Position numbers and translations under genes: made by a program. From the NCBI RefSeq assembly GCF_000622385.1, contig NZ_JASD01000008.1, positions 744,001 through 808,000 on the forward strand: 64,000 nucleotides of DNA. Direction: 5' to 3'. How positions within the stretch are numbered: the stretch's first letter is position 1; each line of letters begins with the position of its first letter. Shown piece by piece: positions 37,228 through 45,304 of the stretch. The notes beneath the pieces were generated by a model. It saw only the letters and a program-made list of their open reading frames with translations, was not told where the DNA came from and made no database searches. This stretch comes from Sulfitobacter noctilucicola (GTDB lineage Bacteria > Pseudomonadota > Alphaproteobacteria > Rhodobacterales > Rhodobacteraceae).

Positions 37228-38349
37228 TCACGCAGCACCTGCTGCTCTCAGGTGCTGGGTCAGATCGGACAGCGTAATCACCCCTTCAAGTTGATGCCCC
37301 GACACCACCAGAAATTTCCGTTGGCCGGTCGCACTGACAATCTGCAACAGGTCCTGCACTCCGGTATCGGGTCCAATCATCACGCCATCTTCCAGGCCAA
37401 CGAAAACATCCCCGACACGCGTGCTCGCCCAATTCTCACGATCAATGCCCGCGACGATTGACCGGTCGATATGACCCAACAGGACTGACCCTTCGGTAAC
37501 AGGCACAAAACTGACCCCACGCCCCAACATGATCTGGTTGATAAGATAGTCCAGCGTGATATCGGGTCCGACCGTAACCGGATGCCGCACCATCAGGGAG
37601 CCGACGGTTTTGTCGTCGAACGCCACCTGCGCCAGTTGCGACGTATAGCTGGCGCGCGCAGCGATCAGCACGAAGGCCCCGATCATCAACTGCCATAATC
37701 CGGCAGCCAAAGCGCCGTGAAACAAAGCCATAAGCCCCAGCGCCATGAGAAAGTACGCAAAGAATGTGCCCGAGCGCGAGGCAGTCTTGGTCGCCTCCAG
37801 CATATTACCGGTCCGGTGCCATAGATACGCGCGCAACACGCGGCCACCATCGAGGGGGAAGGCAGGCACCATGTTGAACAGCGCAAGGATAAGGTTGATC
37901 AACGCCAGATAGGACAACACCTCGGGTATCGTGGCGACAAGGTTGCCTGCACCCGCCATCAGCGACAGCGCCCAGAACCCGATGGCAAGACATAACGACA
38001 TGAGCGGTCCTGCTACAGCAATCAACAACTCATCCTTGGCCGCAGTAGGCTCCGCGTCCATTTCAGCCACACCCCCGAACAAAAACAGGGTAATCCCGTT
38101 GATCGGCACGCCAAGATGACGCGCAACAACCGAGTGGGCGAGTTCGTGCAGCAAAAGCGAGACAAACAACCCCATCATCGCGATAACTGCCATCGTCAGA
38201 TAGGTGATCTGAGCCTGACCGGGCAGAGCATCAGGAAAAAAGTCGCGGGACAAGCTCCACGTCACCAGTGCAGCTATGATCAGCCAGCTGGGGTCGACCT
38301 TTATGTCGAATTTGTTGAGCGTGAAGAGTTTTATGGCGTGTGTGAACAT
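37228..38349 (-). CDS. Site-2 protease (M50) with CBS domains
   Basis: 373 residues from the ATG at 38349. A multi-spanning M50 protease core has the zinc motif HELAHSVVARHLG and the second-site motif NMVPAFPLDGGRVLRAYLW. Two CBS repeats follow (about 245-370; VGSLMVRHPVTV and the later VTLSDLTQHL). CBS pairs usually bind adenosyl nucleotides and may tune intramembrane proteolysis. It resembles Rip3/Rv2625c-type proteases of hypoxia regulons. A TTGA-N6-TCAA box is centred 55 bp upstream. Confidence 0.92.
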   Translation of the reverse strand: MFTHAIKLFTLNKFDIKVDPSWLIIAALVTWSLSRDFFPDALPGQAQITYLTMAVIAMMGLFVSLLLHELAHSVVARHLGVPINGITLFLFGGVAEMDAEPTAAKDELLIAVAGPLMSLCLAIGFWALSLMAGAGNLVATIPEVLSYLALINLILALFNMVPAFPLDGGRVLRAYLWHRTGNMLEATKTASRSGTFFAYFLMALGLMALFHGALAAGLWQLMIGAFVLIAARASYTSQLAQVAFDDKTVGSLMVRHPVTVGPDITLDYLINQIMLGRGVSFVPVTEGSVLLGHIDRSIVAGIDRENWASTRVGDVFVGLEDGVMIGPDTGVQDLLQIVSATGQRKFLVVSGHQLEGVITLSDLTQHLRAAGAA

Positions 38350-38397
38350 AAGCAATCAGTCCTTGCCTTCAGTATGCCCATCCGCGAGCCGTTCAAA

Positions 38398-38411
38398 TTG
38401 ACTTTGCTCAA
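38398..38411. promoter_or_regulatory. FNR/FixK-type box upstream of the CBS protease
   Basis: TTGAC-TTTG-CTCAA, 6 bp beyond the VIT-type gene stop and centred 55 bp upstream of the protease ATG, in a gap of only 67 bp. Confidence 0.7.
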
Positions 38412-38416
38412 GGCCA

Positions 38417-39133
38417 TCATCCGGGATGGAACAATCCCCCCACGCCATAAGCCAGCAAAGCCGCAGTGCCACCGATCAGAAGTGTCTCAAGGCCGGAACG
38501 CCACCATTTGGCCAAAGACCAACGGCTTTTGCCCGTCCCGATCAGAAAGAACGTCAACAGGGTCGCGAAGATACAGGTGATAAAGGGGTTGGGCAGGCCA
38601 AGAACAAAAGGCAAAAGCGGAATAGCCCCGGCAATCAGAAACGCGACAAAGGTGGCGATTGCCGCACGTAACGGGGCGGGTTCATCCCGTGCCAGCCCGT
38701 ATTCATCGGTCAGCATCAATCCGATCCAGTTCTCTTTGTTTTGCGCGATTTCATAGGTCGCCTGTTCCAGAACCGCACCGGATAAGCCACGCATCTCCAG
38801 AATCTGACGCAACTCCTCGCGCTCTCCCTCCGGATTTTCGGTGATATGGCGTTCCTCGATTTCGATGATACGTTTGCGATCATCCAGCTCGGCTTTGGTG
38901 CCCGAGTAGTTGCTGGCAGCCATCGAAAAACCATCAGCGATGATGTTCGCGAGACCGAGTGCGACGATTATGGTGTGTGACAGCCCCGCACCTTCGACAC
39001 CTGCAACAATCGCGAATGTGGTGACCGCACCATCAATCCCGCCATAGATCATATCCTTGATATGGCTGGTTTGCCGATCGCCGGTGAGACGGGTCGCGAC
39101 TTCTTCTGGGCTATGGCCGTGTTCGTTATCCAT
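38417..39133 (-). CDS. VIT1/CCC1 family transporter
   Basis: 238 residues from the ATG at 39133; a TTG further out at 39157 is the alternative. The N-terminal motif DMIYGGIDGAVTTFAIVAGVEGAG and GLANIIADGFSMAASNYSGTKAE are typical of the VIT1/CCC1 family. An acidic cytoplasmic insertion (EERHITENPEGEREELRQI) that may bind metal follows, then C-terminal membrane helices. The family moves Fe2+ or Mn2+ out of the cytosol. It is divergent from the Ca/Na antiporter with a shared FixK/FNR-type box. Confidence 0.9.
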   Translation of the reverse strand: MDNEHGHSPEEVATRLTGDRQTSHIKDMIYGGIDGAVTTFAIVAGVEGAGLSHTIIVALGLANIIADGFSMAASNYSGTKAELDDRKRIIEIEERHITENPEGEREELRQILEMRGLSGAVLEQATYEIAQNKENWIGLMLTDEYGLARDEPAPLRAAIATFVAFLIAGAIPLLPFVLGLPNPFITCIFATLLTFFLIGTGKSRWSLAKWWRSGLETLLIGGTAALLAYGVGGLFHPG

Positions 39134-39166
39134 CTGCTTACATTGCGCGTCCGCCAATGGGATTGA

Positions 39167-39180
39167 TTGAGCGATATCAA
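39167..39180. promoter_or_regulatory. FNR/FixK-type box shared by VIT1/CCC1 and antiporter genes
   Basis: TTGAG-CGAT-ATCAA. Its centre is 40 bp from the VIT ATG (39133) and 41 bp from the antiporter ATG (39215). This argues against the longer TTG-start versions of both genes, since one would begin inside the box. Confidence 0.7.
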
Positions 39181-39214
39181 GGCGGCCCCGCGTATTTTTA
39201 GATACCGCAAGATA

Positions 39215-40252
39215 ATGCAGCTCCCTGATACGTCCCTTTTCCAGAGTGTTCTTTTCTTTGCGCTCAGCGCCGCAGGTGTCTGGATCGCAGGCGCGCGGCT
39301 GGCGTATCTGGTGGACACACTGGCGGACCGTTTCAAACTGGCAAAGTCGTTGATGGGATTGTTGGTTCTTTCACTCGCCACATCACTACCGGAGGTCGCA
39401 ACGACGCTAACCGCCGCCATTCAACAGGCACGCGATCTTGTGCTCAACAACCTGTTCGGTGGTATCGCGCTCCAGACCGCGATCCTAGCTATGTCGGATT
39501 TCTGGGCGCGCAGCCCGATCACTAACTATCCGCGCAAGGCGAACCACGCGCTTGAGGCCACGCTGCTTGTCTTGTTGTTGTCTGTTGCTTTGATTGTCGT
39601 CAATCTTGGTGAGACTTTTGTGGTTGGCGGTGTCGGATTGGGCAGCGTGTGTATTGCCATGATCTATGCCGGGGCGATCTGGCTGTTGCGGCGGTACGAC
39701 GACAGCAGCGATTGGGTCCCTATTGATCTTCCTGATCCCGACCCCCTTTCATTTCCCGCCCCGACTGGTTTGGGGAAAGCATCCAACAAAACACTCATCT
39801 GGCAGGCGATTGCGGCCTGCATCGCTATTCTGGGGCTAGGTTTGCTGTTGGTTCAGTTCGCAGACCGCATCGCCACTCAATCCGGGCTTGGGACAGGTTT
39901 CATCGGCGTTACCCTTCTGGCCGCAGCCACGTCCCTGCCCGAGCTGAGCACAAGCATCGCCGCCGTGCGCATCGGGGCCTATACGATGGCAATCTCCAAT
40001 ATCTTCGGCAGTAACCTGATCATGCTGGTTCTGGTCTTTCCCGCAGATATCCTGTTTCGCGGCGGCCCGATCCTGCAGGACACCTCGCGCACTGTCAGCC
40101 TCGCGCTCGCGTTCGGGTTGGCAGTCACCTCCATCTACCTCGTCGGCCTCATCGTGCGGCGCAAACCAAAGATCGGTGCCTTCGGGCTCGATTCTATCCT
40201 CGTGCTGTTGTTGTTCATTGCGAGCTTGGCCGCGTATTATTTCGTTCGTTGA
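39215..40252 (+). CDS. Sodium/calcium exchanger family antiporter
   Basis: 345 residues from the ATG at 39215. The two inverted alpha-repeats of the CaCA superfamily are clear: LLVLSLATSLPEVATTL in the first half and GVTLLAAATSLPELSTSI in the second, with about ten hydrophobic segments overall. It probably exports Ca2+ in exchange for Na+ or H+. The ion is inferred from family. Its 3' end overlaps the converging P-type ATPase by 16 bp, so two cation exporters lie tail to tail. Confidence 0.9.
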   Translation: MQLPDTSLFQSVLFFALSAAGVWIAGARLAYLVDTLADRFKLAKSLMGLLVLSLATSLPEVATTLTAAIQQARDLVLNNLFGGIALQTAILAMSDFWARSPITNYPRKANHALEATLLVLLLSVALIVVNLGETFVVGGVGLGSVCIAMIYAGAIWLLRRYDDSSDWVPIDLPDPDPLSFPAPTGLGKASNKTLIWQAIAACIAILGLGLLLVQFADRIATQSGLGTGFIGVTLLAAATSLPELSTSIAAVRIGAYTMAISNIFGSNLIMLVLVFPADILFRGGPILQDTSRTVSLALAFGLAVTSIYLVGLIVRRKPKIGAFGLDSILVLLLFIASLAAYYFVR

Positions 40253-42819
40253 ATGCTGAGCCGCACCGCTTTGAGGATTTCGGGCACGATCAAAAGGGGC
40301 AGCGTAAAAAGCGCAATTGTGATCCATTGATCCAGTCCCATCGGCACCGTTTTGAGGAGCACCTGCAGGGGCCCCCAATACACCGCAAGGACCTGCGCAC
40401 CCAATGTGACCGTTAAGGCAAGCAGCAAGAATGGATTACTGAACCAACCGATGCGCCATCCAGTCAGACGCAAGGACCGGAACGCAAAGACACTGATTTT
40501 CTCAAAAACAACCATGGCAGTGAATGCTGTCGTACGCGCCAGCTCTACGCCCTGATCCATCAGTGAAAAGAATATCCAAAGGCTCGACAGACCAGTGTAG
40601 GTGCCAAGGACGATGATCGTGATGATCCCGCTTCGACCAAGAATCGCGGTGTCTTTGCGCCTTGGCTGTTGTTCCATCTGATCCGGTTCGGATTTCTCTA
40701 ACCCCAGCGCCACGGCTGTCACACCATCGGTAACAAGGTTCATCCAGAGGATCTGTGTCGCTAGAAACACCAGCGGCCCGCCGATGGCGATGTTGACGAC
40801 CAGTGCAATCACTTCACCCGCGTTTGACGACAACAAATAACGCACGAATTTCTGCACGTTTGCAAATTGTCGGCGGCCTTCTCCGATGGCCCCCACGATG
40901 GTCGCAAAATTATCATCCAGCAGCACCAGATCGGATGCATCGCGTGCAACATCCGTTCCCCTGACACCCATCGAAATGCCGATATCCGCCTGTTTGAGCG
41001 CGGGCGCATCATTGACGCCGTCACCTGTCATTGCGACGATCTGGCCCTGCGCTTGCAAAGCCGACACGATGCGCATTTTCTGTTCCGGCTTGGTCCGCGC
41101 AAAAAGTACGTCCTCGCGCAATATCTCGCTGAGTGCTGCATCATCCAGCGCGTCCAGATCAGCCCCAGTCAGCTGGCGGGACACGTTCAAGTCTAGCTGT
41201 CCCGCAATCGCGCCTGCCGTGATGGGACTATCGCCAGTAATCATGATCACCCTGATCCCGGCCGCGCGGGCCAGACTGATCGCCTGACGTACCTCAGCAC
41301 GGGGTGGATCGATAATCCCGACCAAACCGACAAAGATCATCGCGTCTTCGCTCAACTGATCATCCGGCGCAGGTTTGCGGGCCAATGCCATGACCCGCAG
41401 CCCCTTTTGCGCGAGGTCGCTGTAAGCCTCTACAACAGTTTCCCGCACTGCTGCTGTCAGGGGGCGGGGGCCGCCTTGCGTCATGATTTCTGTACAGGCC
41501 TTAAGCACCTGTTCCGGCGCGCCCTTTGTCAGCACATCCACATGGCCGCCGGACTGATAAAGCACTGACATCTTCTTGCGCGCGCTGCTGAAAGGAATTT
41601 CCGCTAGTATCGCCCGGTCCAAAGGCAGGTCGCACCAGCCCTTGTACCCCAGTGTAATCAGCGCACCTTCGGTCGGGGCACCGACCATCTTCCAACTGTC
41701 ACCGTCACGCTCAAGATGCGCGTGACTACAGTGAAGGCCGGTTTCCAAAAGCGCCGCAAGCACCGGATCATCCGATGCGCGAAGCCGGATGCCATCCGCT
41801 TCGATGTGGCCAGCCGGATCGTATCCGGTACCTGTCACGTCATACTGCCTGTCAAACGTCCACACCTTCGTGGCCGTCATCTTGTTTTCCGTCAGTGTGC
41901 CGGTCTTGTCTGTACAGATTGTCGATGCAGCGCCCAATGTTTCAACAGCCTGCAACCGACGCGCAAGCGCTTGTCTTCGCACCATTGCAGTGGCCCCAAG
42001 CGCCAGCGTGATCGTCACAACGGCGGGGAGGCCCTCTGGCACCATTGCGACTGCCAGTGACAGACCCGTCATCACCATCTCAGTCAGGTCGCGACCCAGC
42101 AACAGACCAAGGCACACAACACCCGCAGCAACCAGCAAAGCGGCGATACCCAACTGGCGGGCCAATTGGCCCAGCTTCAGTTGCAGGTTGGTTGTCTTGA
42201 CGCCTACGGAGCCCGTTAAGTTGGCGATTTTGCCAAATTCAGTTGCCCCGCCTGTCGCCATCACGCGGGCCTCGGCGCGGCCAGCCGTCACAGACGTTCC
42301 GGCGTAAACCGAAGGCGCTTGATCATCATTTTTGGAAACAGGAACGGATTCACCTGTCAGCACGCTTTCATCGACCGCTAGTTCGGTCGCGTGGATCACC
42401 ATGGCATCCGCTGCGATTTTCGCACCCGGTACCAACACCAGAATATCACCCGGCACCACCTCACGCGCCGGGATCACCTGTTCCTGCCCGTCGCGCAAGA
42501 CCATTGCCTGAGGTGACAGCAAATCACGCAATGCGCCCAGCGCCGTCTCTGCTTTCCATTCCTGCACAAAGCCAAGACCCGCGTTCAGAAACACGACCAG
42601 CGCGATTGTGACCGCATCCATCCGTTCGCCCAAGGCAAGGGCAACGGCGGCAGCCACGATGAGGATCAACACGAGAAAACTGGTGAACTGGCGAAGCAGT
42701 ACCCGCCACGGACCGGCCTGCGCCATTGCGGGTAATTCATTCCAGCCGTGTGCCTCTCTGGCTGCCAGAACCTCACGCTTTGTCAGACCGGTTTCCACTG
42801 CCACATCAGCACCTCTCAT
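40237..42819 (-). CDS. Cation-transporting P-type ATPase (P2, Ca2+-type)
   Basis: 860 residues from the ATG at 42819 (AAGG 7 bp upstream); the longer frame would cover the regulatory box. Domains in order: N-terminal cation ATPase domain (GLTKREVLAAREAHGWNELP), actuator (LTGESVPVSK), ion-binding helix (MVPEGLPAVVTITLALGA), phosphorylation site ICTDKTGTLTENKM, hinge MTGDGVNDAPALKQADIG, and a C-terminal helix bundle. It belongs to the SERCA/PMR1/CtpF-like P2 group, so Ca2+ export is most likely, but Mn2+ or monovalent cations cannot be excluded. It lacks heavy-metal CPC motifs. Confidence 0.93.
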   Translation of the reverse strand: MRGADVAVETGLTKREVLAAREAHGWNELPAMAQAGPWRVLLRQFTSFLVLILIVAAAVALALGERMDAVTIALVVFLNAGLGFVQEWKAETALGALRDLLSPQAMVLRDGQEQVIPAREVVPGDILVLVPGAKIAADAMVIHATELAVDESVLTGESVPVSKNDDQAPSVYAGTSVTAGRAEARVMATGGATEFGKIANLTGSVGVKTTNLQLKLGQLARQLGIAALLVAAGVVCLGLLLGRDLTEMVMTGLSLAVAMVPEGLPAVVTITLALGATAMVRRQALARRLQAVETLGAASTICTDKTGTLTENKMTATKVWTFDRQYDVTGTGYDPAGHIEADGIRLRASDDPVLAALLETGLHCSHAHLERDGDSWKMVGAPTEGALITLGYKGWCDLPLDRAILAEIPFSSARKKMSVLYQSGGHVDVLTKGAPEQVLKACTEIMTQGGPRPLTAAVRETVVEAYSDLAQKGLRVMALARKPAPDDQLSEDAMIFVGLVGIIDPPRAEVRQAISLARAAGIRVIMITGDSPITAGAIAGQLDLNVSRQLTGADLDALDDAALSEILREDVLFARTKPEQKMRIVSALQAQGQIVAMTGDGVNDAPALKQADIGISMGVRGTDVARDASDLVLLDDNFATIVGAIGEGRRQFANVQKFVRYLLSSNAGEVIALVVNIAIGGPLVFLATQILWMNLVTDGVTAVALGLEKSEPDQMEQQPRRKDTAILGRSGIITIIVLGTYTGLSSLWIFFSLMDQGVELARTTAFTAMVVFEKISVFAFRSLRLTGWRIGWFSNPFLLLALTVTLGAQVLAVYWGPLQVLLKTVPMGLDQWITIALFTLPLLIVPEILKAVRLSIQRTK

Positions 42820-42862
42820 CACGAACCTTGCATGGGTGATCGTCCGTTTTTCGTGCCGTGTA

Positions 42863-42876
42863 TTGAGCAATGTCAA
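42863..42876. promoter_or_regulatory. FNR/FixK-type box between P-type ATPase and phasin-like operon
   Basis: TTGAG-CAAT-GTCAA, centred 50 bp upstream of the ATPase ATG (42819) and 69 bp upstream of the phasin-like ATG (42939). Could drive both directions. Confidence 0.7.
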
Positions 42877-42938
42877 AAGCGGCGACGTTAATCGGGTCAT
42901 AGTCTATCAACACAACGTCACTTATCGGAGGAACCGAA

Positions 42939-43283
42939 ATGGCAGACAAAGAGCAAGTGAAAGACACGTCCTCAACGGCGACCCAACCGCCTGGCGCACC
43001 AGAAACGTCATCACCCGCTGGCTTTGGCAATATATTGGGTATGAGCACCGCATGGATGGAGGCGATGAACGATCTGAGCGCAGAGCTGGCAAGCTTTGTG
43101 GCGGAACGGATCAAGCAGGATGTAAAAACGCAGCACGAGATGCTCCACTGCAAAGATATCGCAGCGTTTCAACATATTCAGGCGCAGTTCATTCAAAAAG
43201 CACTGGACCAGTATCATGCCGAAACCGGCAAACTGGTCGAGATTGGCAACAAGGCGTTTACCCTGAAAAGTAGTGAAGGTTGA
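42939..43283 (+). CDS. Phasin-like small helical protein
   Basis: 114 residues with a strong CGGAGGA site. A Ser/Thr/Pro-rich N-terminal 30 residues is followed by an amphipathic helical region (MEAMNDLSAELASFVAERIKQD through QFIQKALDQYHAETGKLVEI) like phasin_2-family proteins. Phasins coat polyhydroxyalkanoate granules, but the similarity is judged by eye. First gene of a small unit with the next two or three genes, under a FixK/FNR-type box. Confidence 0.65.
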   Translation: MADKEQVKDTSSTATQPPGAPETSSPAGFGNILGMSTAWMEAMNDLSAELASFVAERIKQDVKTQHEMLHCKDIAAFQHIQAQFIQKALDQYHAETGKLVEIGNKAFTLKSSEG

Positions 43284-43296
43284 GGGGGTCTGAGAG

Positions 43297-43602
43297 ATGC
43301 AAAAACAGACCGTATTCTATGATGCCTTTCCGAAACGGCCGATACAGCAATTATCCGCATCAGAGTTGATCGATAGGATTATCAATGCGCGAGGCAAGCC
43401 GGATGAGACGCTTCTTACGGCGCTGGAGGAAAGGATCGCTTCATCTCAGAGCTTCCGATCTGAGGTCTTTGATGCCTGCGCCACCCGCATGGCCGAACTG
43501 ATTGGGCAAATCGCACAGGGCAAAGCTCCCCATGCGGATCACCGCGCAGTCGCTTGCGTGCCTCAAGACATTCTCATTCTGGATCAAAGGGCAAGACCAT
43601 GA
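43297..43602 (+). CDS. Conserved-looking hypothetical protein, 101 aa
   Basis: I do not recognise the family. 101 residues, soluble, no signal or membrane helix, mostly helical by composition. A Pro-containing start (DAFPKRPIQQLSASELIDRI) and a C-terminal ACVPQDILILDQRARP are its most distinctive parts. It is 13 bp after the phasin-like gene and overlaps the next gene by ATGA, so it is almost certainly translated as part of that operon. Confidence 0.7.
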   Translation: MQKQTVFYDAFPKRPIQQLSASELIDRIINARGKPDETLLTALEERIASSQSFRSEVFDACATRMAELIGQIAQGKAPHADHRAVACVPQDILILDQRARP

Positions 43603-43811
43603 CCGTCAACCTTGGCAAACTCGACCGTTTGGTCAGAGCGTTTCTCGGCTTGCTTCTTGTTTTCCTACCCCTTCTGAACATGCCACAAATCTGGTCTAAC
43701 GCCGGATATGTCTATGCCAGTATGGCCGTTGGATTGGTCCTGACGCTGACCGCGCTTTTTCAGTTCTGCCCGCTCTACCGCTTGGTAGGATTTTCTACCT
43801 GCAAGCTATGA
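43599..43811 (+). CDS. DUF2892 (YgaP-type) small membrane protein
   Basis: 70 residues from the ATG at 43599, which overlaps the previous stop (ATGA). The pattern is that of DUF2892: LGKLDRLVRAFLGLLLVFLP, a second hydrophobic helix, and C-terminal CPLYRLVGFSTCKL with two cysteines. In some proteins this domain follows a rhodanese domain and has been linked to sulfur handling. Here it stands alone. Role unknown. Confidence 0.85.
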   Translation: MTVNLGKLDRLVRAFLGLLLVFLPLLNMPQIWSNAGYVYASMAVGLVLTLTALFQFCPLYRLVGFSTCKL

Positions 43812-43842
43812 CGATAACCAGCGACGCATAGAAAGCCTGTAG

Positions 43843-44268
43843 ATGCTATTTGCCATATTCGTAGGCTCCATCATGATGATCGGGTCGCTGGCCATCTCCA
43901 TTGCGCTGTTCGGTGTTGCCGAACGGCTTTTGCATGTATTCGAGGAAAGTGGAGCCTTCGGGTACGCCCGTTTTCCCGCTCTTTTCGATCTGTCTGTCGC
44001 CGGTCTTTGGATACTTACGGTTTTGACCAGTACGGTATGGGGCTGGGCAGTTCTTTACATTCAGCTTGGCCTTTTCGACGCTTTGGAGCCTGCGCTCTAT
44101 TTCTCAATCGCGTCCTTCACAACAGTGGGCTACGGCGATGTTGTGCTAGAGCCAGGATGGCGTTTGCTCGCCGGAATGACGGCAACACACGGGTTGCTCA
44201 CCTTCGGGATATTCACGGCGTTTCTAGTCGAGGTTTTCAATTTCCCGACCCGCAAACGCCGCCGTTGA
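43843..44268 (+). CDS. Two-helix potassium channel family protein
   Basis: 141 residues. Hydrophobic segments near the N-terminus (about 5-28), a second helix (about 50-70), and an Ion_trans_2 pore with selectivity filter FTTVGYGDVVL, followed by a last helix. The filter TVGYGD predicts K+ selectivity. No RCK or cyclic-nucleotide domain is attached. Its stop codon lies inside the FixK/FNR-type box that precedes dksA. Confidence 0.88.
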   Translation: MLFAIFVGSIMMIGSLAISIALFGVAERLLHVFEESGAFGYARFPALFDLSVAGLWILTVLTSTVWGWAVLYIQLGLFDALEPALYFSIASFTTVGYGDVVLEPGWRLLAGMTATHGLLTFGIFTAFLVEVFNFPTRKRRR

Positions 44269-44278
44269 TCCCTGTCAA
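44265..44278. promoter_or_regulatory. FNR/FixK-type box upstream of the dksA-like gene
   Basis: TTGAT-CCCT-GTCAA, overlapping the K+ channel stop codon and centred 63 bp upstream of the DksA-like ATG. Confidence 0.7.
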
Positions 44279-44334
44279 TTTCGGGCCTTATCGCACCGTT
44301 AGACTAAACGTCATAATCGCAAGGAGGAACGACC

Positions 44335-44658
44335 ATGACAGACCTTAATCACTACAAAAAACTGATCACTGACCGGCTTACCGAACTTGATGAACGTATG
44401 CATGTCGTGGATCACGAACTGAGCGAACCTGTCTCACCGGATATGAATGATCAGGCGATTGATATCGAGGATGATCAGGTGTTGGAGGGTCTGGGGAACG
44501 CCGCACAGCAAGAACGGGTGCTGCTGGGGCAGGCACTGGCGCGCATCGAAGACGGGACCTATGGCGAATGCCAGAAGTGCGGCAACCCAATCTCAGATGC
44601 TCGGCTGAATGCGGTACCCTATGCACCATTGTGCAAGGAATGCGTACAGGCCCGCTAG
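44335..44658 (+). CDS. TraR/DksA-family RNA polymerase-binding protein
   Basis: 107 residues with an AGGAGG-like site (AAGGAGGAA). The N-terminal coiled-coil part includes an acidic DMNDQAIDIEDDQVLEGL. A C-terminal zinc finger has all four cysteines (CQKCGNP through LCKEC), followed by a short tail. It is shorter than E. coli DksA (151 aa), like the secondary DksA paralogues of alphaproteobacteria. It would bind the RNA polymerase secondary channel and adjust transcription in the stringent or low-energy state. Confidence 0.9.
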   Translation: MTDLNHYKKLITDRLTELDERMHVVDHELSEPVSPDMNDQAIDIEDDQVLEGLGNAAQQERVLLGQALARIEDGTYGECQKCGNPISDARLNAVPYAPLCKECVQAR

Positions 44659-44665
44659 CGCCATA

Positions 44666-45079
44666 TCACTCCTGAATAGAGGCGAGATAATCCAACAGGT
44701 CTTCGAAATCCGCTTCCAGAACCTCACCATCGGCACCGCCCTGCGGGTAAACGTGGGGCAGTCCAACTTTTGCAAACTGCGGCATCGCGGCTTCGGGGTC
44801 GTCTGTCTCAAGCAGGCCCAGAATGAACCGGCGCACAAATTCGCGCGGGAACACGCCGTCATTTCTGGCCGACAGACCAACCAGGTCAGGTGCCGGAGTT
44901 CCCAGCCCGAGCGAAGCAGACCCCGCCCCTTCGCCGGATACACCGTGGCACTGGGAGCATTCCTTGGCATAAATAAGCTGCCCGTGTTTCACGGCAGACC
45001 GCTTTTGTGCATATTCCGGTGAACAGGCCGTGAGGCCAAGAAGGCCGACGGCGGCCAAAGCAACTGAAAATCTGGGCAT
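44666..45079 (-). CDS. Lipoprotein c-type cytochrome
   Basis: 137 residues from the ATG at 45079. It has a lipoprotein signal peptide with lipobox LTAC, then a class I haem site CSQCH and a later Met ligand candidate (AAMPQF). It would sit at the periplasmic face of the membrane as an electron carrier. A FixK/FNR-type box centred 81 bp upstream suggests induction at low oxygen. It converges with the DksA-like gene, 7 bp between stops. Confidence 0.88.
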   Translation of the reverse strand: MPRFSVALAAVGLLGLTACSPEYAQKRSAVKHGQLIYAKECSQCHGVSGEGAGSASLGLGTPAPDLVGLSARNDGVFPREFVRRFILGLLETDDPEAAMPQFAKVGLPHVYPQGGADGEVLEADFEDLLDYLASIQE

Positions 45080-45153
45080 AGTTCGAAGGATCTCCGGCAA
45101 AAGAATTAAGCTGACAACAGCGGCCAACCTTCACCTCCAATAGGCTTAACAGA

Positions 45154-45167
45154 TTGATCTTAGTCAA
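45154..45167. promoter_or_regulatory. FNR/FixK-type box upstream of the cytochrome c gene
   Basis: TTGAT-CTTA-GTCAA, centred 81 bp upstream of the cytochrome ATG and 144 bp upstream of the mlaE-like ATG on the other strand; the cytochrome is the likelier target. Confidence 0.7.
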
Positions 45168-45304
45168 GGCCGGTGCCATAGCGGCGCATAGTTTTGAGCA
45201 GATAATTAGATGGGTACTTGGTCCTCGGATGGTACAGGTGTGAGGGGCAGGAAAGTGTTTATCACACAGCTGAACACCGCCGGTAAACATGATAGAATCG
45301 TGCG

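Noticed and set aside
37233..37257. Perfect 9 bp hairpin CAGCACCTG / CAGGTGCTG
   Set aside because: Lies inside the last codons of the CBS protease gene; the better-placed hairpin after the stop (37207-37226) was preferred as terminator.
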